NCBI RefSeq assembly: GCF_022605725.1
Contig: NC_065552.1
Location: 20,912,785-20,976,784, forward strand
Reading direction: 5' to 3'
Length of the DNA stretch: 64,000 nucleotides
From: Anthonomus grandis grandis
Taxonomy: Eukaryota; Arthropoda; Insecta; Coleoptera; Curculionidae
The position numbers and the translations under genes are program-made. The notes below the pieces were generated by a model. It saw only the letters and a program-made list of their open reading frames with translations, was not told where the DNA came from and made no database searches. Below, one piece after another: positions 58,121 to 64,000 of the stretch (its first letter is position 1; each line of letters starts with the position of its first letter).

Positions 58121-60579
58121 TTAGATTAGATTAGATTAGATTAAAATAAGGGTGAAGTTTCACTGCGACCTAAAAGATCTATTGTGTGCCCCTTTCTAAT
58201 TACTGCTTGATGTTATTCTCAAGTCAAATTACTTCGTACAATCCTATGGCTTTAATAAAGGCTAGTAGTTGTGACGGTTCCAGTAATGAGATATTTCCTT
58301 CTGGAATTTCATAATTACCGAGGTGCATGGCACGACTTTCGGCAACTGTTTCGCATGTAGTTACTAGGTGTTCTGGGGTCTCTTCCTCTTCCCCACAGAA
58401 TCTGCATTCACCTGTCTGTTCTAGTTTTAGTTTCCTGCGGTGTTCTCGAAGGTGACAGTGCCCTGTTAGGAATCCTGTTACAATCCGTAGTTTAGTTTTA
58501 GTTAAACTTACTAGAGCTTTAGATTTTTTTGGGTCGAGGGTTCCAAGGAACATCTTGGAGTGTCTCAACCCTGGATGATCATCCCAGAGGCTTTCTCTGA
58601 GTTGATCCTCCATTTTTGTAAGCTCATATAGGTAAGTATTCTTTCCTATGCCGCAGAAAGGTTCCGGTCCTACAAATTGAGAACCAGATCCCTTTTTTGC
58701 CAGAATATTGGCTTCTTCGTTACCTTGCACGCCTGTATGTCCAGGTACCCACAATATTGTGACTTTATTTCTCTTTCCTACCTCATTAAGTTTGCCCAAA
58801 CAGTCTCTTACCATTTTAGAACTGATGACATGTGAACTCAGTGCTGCTATGGCTGCTTGACTGTCGGTGAAGATTGCGATGTCCTGCTTGAGGTAGTCTT
58901 TGTTCAGGATTAATTGAGCGCATCTTTCTATAGCGTGTATTTCCGCTTGAAAGACACTGGTGTATTTTCCCAGTGGCTCTGAGTATTTGGTGCCAGGCCC
59001 AAATACTCCAGCTCCTATTCCTTTTTCGGTTTTAGAACCATCTGTGTACCATTTGATAGTATTCTGTTTAAGTGAGCGGGCGACAGATCCATTTTCCCAG
59101 TCACTTTTGCTGTCAATTTTTGTACTGAAATTCCTAACAAAGTGATATTCCCGAGTTATATCGTCCTTGGGAAGATCGAACAGGGGAATGGATCTTGTTT
59201 GAGATACCCAGGCTCTCTGATCAATGTCCCTACTGTTCGTTCTATCCCTTGCTAATCTGAACATGGCCCTTTTAGCAGCTCCCTCTACTGCCAGGTGAAG
59301 AGGTGCCAGGTCAACTATGACCTCCAGTGCTGCTGTGGGGCATGTTTTCATAGCTCCTGTGATGCATACGCATGCAAGTCTTTGAACCTTGTCAAGTTTA
59401 CGCCTTACTGTACTTAACTTTGTAGTGTTATGCCACACCACTGCCCCATATGTGATTATGGGTTTAACCATCATGGTGTACATCCATCGCAGTATTTTTG
59501 GGGAGCATCCCCAGTTTTTACCCGCTAGGTTCCTACAGATCATAATGGCTTTAGTGGCCTTGTTTACTGTGAATTCTAGATGCTTGTTCCAACTAAGCTT
59601 ACTATCCAGTGTCACTCCTAGATATTTTACTTCATCCGATGTATGTACAACTTGTCCGCCCAGGTGGATGTCCCTGGTGGGTTGCATTTTCCTTTTACGA
59701 GTGAATGGTACGATAGTAGTTTTCGCTGAATTTATGCTCAGCCCCACTGATGTGCACCATTCTTCCGTGATGCTTAGGCTTCTTTGTATGAGGTCGTATA
59801 AAGTGCCCTTATACCTGCCTTTGACTATAATAACGATATCATCAGCATATCCTATGCAGGTGAAACCGAGATTTGTCAATATTTCAAGTAGTTCATCGAC
59901 TACTAGACTCCATAGTAAGGGTGAAGTTACCCCTCCTTGAGGCGTGCCACGAGTAGTTTTGATGCCTGTGGTCTGTTCGCCCACAGTAGTCTCAGCCGTA
60001 CGCGTGGCAAGCATTTGACAAATCTATCGGATTATGGTTTTGTTCAAATTTCTTTTTTCCAGGGCATTTTTTACCGCTACATGTGACGTGTTATCAAATG
60101 CCCCAGATATATCTAGAAAGGCGCAGATGGCTGTTTCTTTCTCATTCAGGCTTTTCTGGATGATTTGTGTCAGTTGATATAGTGCGGTTTCTGTGGATCT
60201 GCCCGCTCTATAAGCATGTTGACACTGATGTAGAGGTGCTCTCTCCAGAATGTTATTCCTGATATGGTTGTCTACAATTTTTTCTATTGTTTTCAGAATG
60301 AAAGACGTAAGGCTGATAGGTCTAAAAGATTTGGGGTCAGTCCCATCTTTTTTTCCTATTTTCGGTATGAAGGTGACTTTTGCCCTTCGCCAGCTACTGG
60401 GAATGTATCCCGACGCTAAGCTCGTCCTTGCTATTCTACTCAGGTGAGGAAGGACTTTCTCTTGTCCGTTTTGTAGGAGAGCAGGAAAAATTCCATCCAC
60501 TCCCGGTGACTTGTACGGTTGAAAGGTGTTTATTGCCCATTTCAACCTTTCTGTCGTAAAGACGGTCCTTGCAACTATA
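58121..60579 (-). mobile_element. 5'-truncated R1/I-group LINE with RNase H, inserted in M8
   Basis: Bounded by the 12-bp TSD copies at 58109-58120 and 60580-60591. The 3' end (lower coordinates) has a (TAATC)n tail on the minus strand at 58121-58143. The element is cut in the RT finger region at its 5' end, as usual for incomplete reverse transcription. Length is 2,459 bp. Confidence 0.95.
58224..60578 (-). pseudogene. LINE ORF2 part: RT, RNase H and zinc motif; one stop codon
   Basis: Reading from 60578, the frame is open except for TAG at 60024-60026, where relatives have Trp (TGG), a single-base change. RT: SPGVDGIFPALL, FRPISLTSFILKTIEKI, CAFLDISGAFDNTSH (motif A), TPQGGVTSPLLW and GYADDIVII (motif C, residues 56-59 of the 596-residue part after the stop). 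RNase H: WYTDGSKTEKG (D325), FQAEIHAIE (E358), FTDSQAAIAAL (D384), WVPGHTGVQGNEEAN; the usual last Asp is Asn (N436). The C-terminus has C-x2-C-x8-H-x4-C (C537-C554). It would reverse-transcribe LINE RNA and remove RNA from the hybrid. Confidence 0.95.
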
Positions 60580-61271
60580 GATATTAGTCATACTCAATAG
60601 CTCAAAAAAGAAAAAGAAACATTTAATGGTATTTAACACCAACAACTTAATTTTTAAGACAACAGCTATTGCCATCATCGATGTTTATGTACAAAAACGT
60701 CATTTATTCATGCATATCTAGTTAAGAAAAATTTGACATTTAAAATCATAGCTCGTTGCCTATAGCAACGAGCAATAAGAAAGATGCATATAGGCGACTC
60801 CGCGACTTTTATTTGCGTTAAATAAATACACGTTACGCGAAGTAAAATTGTTTTTATTTCTTTAAGCAAAAACCACGCGTCAAACGAAAAAAAAACAAGA
60901 AATCAAACTTGCTAAAAAGTGATTGAGGATTTTAAAAATAATTTTTATTTTAAGAAAAAGCAGTGGCGTAGTATTTTTTTCACTAAAAATATTCAATAGA
61001 AGACCTGTAGGGACACCACTGATAGAGAAAAAATTTTTTTCCGCATCAAAAAATGCGTCTTGATGCATAGAATACATGCACCAAATTTCATAAAAATATC
61101 TAAAATATTATTTAAAATATTATTTAAAAACTGATTCTTTTTGAAAACTTTAACACCCTGTATCTCAAAAGTTAAGACGTTTAGGACATATGTTAAAAGA
61201 CATTTTTTTCTTAAAATGGGTCCAGAAATCCTCCTCTTAAATATTAGCACGTCTTTAAGGAACACCCTGTA

Positions 61272-62323
61272 TATTGGAGTTTGCTCTCATTAGGCTGGGC
61301 GAAAGGTTACTCTTTGCGCCGATAAGGACGGATTCACCATTTACACTACAGAAACCACATCGGACCGTGAATTTCCTAAATGACTTCAGCAAGTACAACC
61401 GTATTATAATATGCTTTATCCTATTAGAAGAAGAAAAATTCGCCTTTGGCCGTTATAAGATTGCCAACGTTTACAAGTTACTATGCACATCTGCATGTTA
61501 GTTTTTCTAGGCAACATTTTATCTGCCCACTTAAGATGTCGCGTATTTCAGCACAACATGCTATTAAAGGGGCTTAAAAATCGCATCCTCACCAAATGAC
61601 CATGGCATGCATAGAAATCTTCTTCATGCGGCCGCTCGCGGATTTGCATATGAAACTTTTTCTGCCATCGTTTATGTTAAATTGTTGTTTTATTGCTGTA
61701 TTTACATGCCGAGGAGAAACTATTTTATGCTATTAAACGAGCCGACTGTCCCGTCTATGATTTCTTTTTAAATTTTTGTAATTTTATTTATATGAAGCTT
61801 TACGAATATTTGCTTGTTTATTTTATGTTTACCGTCTCATTTTTCACAACTCCAAATAAAGGTTTTTGCTTTAAAAGACCTTAAAAATTTGCCTAAAATA
61901 TTTTTTATTCTTTAATATACCCAGTATTAAAATATTCCTTTTTTCTAAAGAGATGATTTTTGAATGCCATAATCTGTATAAAAAAGGAGAATTTTACACA
62001 CCACTAAAACATTAAAATAAAAAAAATAAATTTAATCCTAAATCGCTTTAAGAACTAATTTGTAAAAAATTTTACGATTAAGCAATAAATTTCTTTTCAC
62101 AACTGATTCAGAAGCATCATTATTAATCTGCCCAGCAAAATATCAGCGGGCTGCTTCGCTCTTATGGTGGCAACTGGAAAACTGGTGTATCTGTAGATCT
62201 CTGTATTTTGCATTAATCTACCACTGACATTAGGGACGATACTTTTCTAAAATGGTTTTTGTTTTATTAAAGCAGGTACATCAGAGCTTTTCGGAATTTT
62301 ACAATTCATGTGTTTGATGTGTA
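61272..62323. other. Non-coding stretch
   Basis: No supported gene. Small frames at 61274-61501 and 61693-61884 show no motif. A GC-richer patch with GCGGCCGCTCGCGG near 61628 is isolated. Confidence 0.35.
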
Positions 62324-64000
62324 CGTCTGTAACTTGGAATACATTCAATAATAAATAAATGGGGGCGTGTTCGGAAAAACGCTCGGACAGGCCAATTGAG
62401 ATTGTAAGTTACAATAAAAAGTTTTTATTCAAGGTGTGCTATATAGGCGGGACTAATACCAACTTTCTTATTTTAAATGGGACATCCTATATGCTATTAT
62501 ATTTTTGGATTCTCCACAAAATTCCAAACATTTTGATGTACCACATGCTATACCTTTATTTAGTTGTTTTTAAGATACAGGGCATTAAAGAAAACCTTTT
62601 TCATAAACTTAAAGAGGGTTCTTTTAAACTTTTTCTTTAATAAGTGTTCAAAATGTAAGCCACTTACTATTTGGCAATGCCCTAAACGTACTACAAATTC
62701 ATTTTGAACGTTTCTTATGCATTCTGGAGAAATGTTTCGACACTCTTGCCTTATTCTAGTTTTCAGCTCCTCAATATTTGCCGGCTTGGTCACATAAACT
62801 TTGGATTTCAAATATCCCTAAAGGAAAAAATCCAGCGGAGAAAATTGGTGGCCATTCAAAAAGTCCTCTTCTGCCAATCCATCTGCCTGGAAAAATAGTA
62901 TCCAGATAGTTTCGAAAAGGTCTTGCAAAATGGGGAGGCGCACCATTTTGCTGAAACCAGATGTTTCTTTTCGGCATATCAGCTTCTATTGGATCATGGA
63001 TTAGAACAGCTAGATTTGGAGTTAGTTCTTCTTGTAAAAACTGTAAGTACCTTTCTCCATTTAAATTTTCTTCGAAGAAAATTGGGCCTATCACTTGCTG
63101 ACCTAGAATTCCTGCCCAAGCATTTACTTTTTCTGGGTGTTGAGTGTGGCCTTGCCTCACCTAACATGAATTTTCTTGTGCCACCCAATAACGGCAATTT
63201 TGACGATTTACTACTCCGTTCACCATAAATGTCGACTTATCGGAAAAGAGAATGTTTTCTGTAATAAGATTATTATTTTGCATTAATTCCATAAATTGTT
63301 CACAAAATTCAATTCTTTGATCTGCATCCTCTTCATTGAGTTCTTGGAGAATTGTTGGTTTATAGGTATGAAATTTTTCTGCTTCAAGAATCCTTCCTTA
63401 CTACTGAAGACTGGCTCACTTCCAATTCGCGCGCTACCTGCCTAGTGGGAATATTAGGATTTTCTTCAATGGCTAATAACACATTAATTTTGGTGTCTTC
63501 ATTAAGCGCAGATCGACGAGAACGTATACTCCGTACCCAATCATCATTAAGATTTCAATCTTGTGCTTTTCACTTAAATAGCCCATTTCGTAAAAAAAAT
63601 AAAAGAAACTTAAATCTGATGATCCGACAGTAAAGGCACGTCTTGCAGCGATGTTAAAATTTATAAAATGTTAAAATTATAAAATGCCACATTTTTATAG
63701 GACATTCATAAAATACATTACGAAAAAAAAACTGTTTACTGAAACGCATATTTTTTGAATTTAACACATTTTTAAAATAAAAAATCAAAACTTAAAAACA
63801 GGTGAATAAAGGTTGGCATGTGATACATCAAAATGTTTGGAATTTTGTGCAGAATCCAAAACTATAATAACATATAGGGTGTCCCTTTTAAAATAAGAAA
63901 GTTGGTATTAGCCCCGCCTACATGGCACATCCTGTATAAAAAGATTACAACATCAATTGACATGTTCGAGCGTTTTTCCTAACACACCTCCATTTAGTTA
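62324..64000 (-). mobile_element. Mariner-like element M9, right end cut by the window
   Basis: The left arm (about 62324-62570) is inverted at about 63800-64000: shared AAAACGCTCG, CTAATACCAACTTTCTTATTT and CAAAATGTTTGGAATTTTGT complements. Its outer part (TAATAAATA-ATGGG-GCGTGTT) matches the subterminal sequence of M2 at 16900-16950, so M2 and M9 share a TIR lineage. The left tip is diverged and the right tip lies beyond 64000. Confidence 0.8.
62600..63640 (-). pseudogene. M9 transposase, inactivated
   Basis: Minus-strand blocks: MGYLSEKHKIEILMMIGYG-like start near 63580, LFSDKSTFMVNGVVNRQNCR near 63250 (first D kept, following E is K), NAWAGILGQQVIGPIFFEEN near 63115, WFQQNGAPPHF near 62960 (second D is N), and a shifted-frame block at the third D (WPPIFSAGFFPLGIF). 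The C-terminus (62811-62640) reads KVYVTKPANIEELKTRI and ends HFEHLL before running on. Replaced catalytic residues and frameshifts show it is dead. Confidence 0.85.

Larger units (their letters stand above)
56382..61269 (+). mobile_element. Mariner-like element M8 with nested LINE
   Basis: The tips CAGGGTGTTCCTTAAAGGAC (56382) and its complement (to 61269) are flanked by TA (56380-56381, 61270-61271). An inner CAGGGTG copy lies at 56487, and mirrored on the right near 61158. The arms run about 450 bases (shared ATGAAATTTGG, CATGTATTCTATGCATCAAG). The interior has a damaged transposase, a LINE with a 12-bp TSD and a small insertion (56542-56725) in the left arm. Confidence 0.92.

Noticed and set aside
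59389..59940. 183-residue plus frame opposite the LINE RT
   Set aside because: Shadow of the conserved minus-strand LINE frame.
1..64000. LTR retrotransposon or endogenous viral sequence
   Set aside because: I found no gag, protease, integrase or envelope-type motifs and no long direct terminal repeats; the RT sequences are all LINE-type.

Overview
The window is AT-rich eukaryotic DNA, most likely from an insect genome, possibly a beetle (the order is a guess). It contains several mariner-like families whose long terminal inverted repeats (TIRs) end in CAGGGTG. It also holds a piggyBac-like gene, a pogo-like gene with a PHD finger, a P-element-like transposon with a THAP domain, and many LINE relics. 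I found no operon, ribosomal RNA, tRNA or CRISPR array, and no convincing host gene. The only hints of host sequence are a CpG-rich block (about 8440-8740) and a short acidic reading frame (35606-35748).

Layout. 1-1175: 3' part of a piggyBac transposase gene. 2990-7412: mariner-like M1, its transposase heavily broken, carrying a foldback-type element (4711-7101) that encloses a LINE fragment. 9168-13937: an inverted-repeat unit with a decayed minus-strand DDE transposase and an inserted pogo-like element (about 9646-11830). 14278-17500: LINE relic with RNase H, split by mariner-like M2 (15158-16976). 18018-20280: RTE-type LINE relic. 20435-20480: two adjacent perfect palindromes. 21323-22350: tandem array made from reverse transcriptase (RT) fragments. 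22767-22810: perfect hairpin. 22990-23530: another LINE relic.

23943-30108: one LINE with ORF1 and ORF2, split by mariner-like M3 (24894-27173). M3 has the only uninterrupted mariner-type transposase frame in the window. 30326-35577: mariner-like M4, split by a minus-strand LINE (31531-34473). 37584-40734: P-element-like transposon flanked by an 8-bp target-site duplication (TSD), with a broken multi-exon THAP gene. 42080-43020: two LINE relics. 43260-44524: mariner-like M5. 45632-49240: LINE relics. 49579-50855: classical mariner M6, inactive. 52853-53861: mariner-like M7. 53887-54030: end of a second P-like element. 54035-55655: RTE-type LINE. 55656-56206: probable LINE 3' end. 56382-61269: mariner-like M8 carrying a 5'-truncated LINE (58121-60579) with a 12-bp TSD. 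62324-64000: mariner-like M9, cut by the window end.

The region behaves as a transposon graveyard with layered insertions rather than a pathway. LINEs sit inside mariner-like elements and the reverse also occurs, so relative ages can be read from the nesting. M3 (intact frame, very similar TIRs) and the LINE at 58121-60579 (one stop codon in about 2.35 kb) look youngest. M1, the LINE at 18018-20280 and the relics at 42-49 kb look oldest. All family assignments come from reading motifs by eye; no database search was run.
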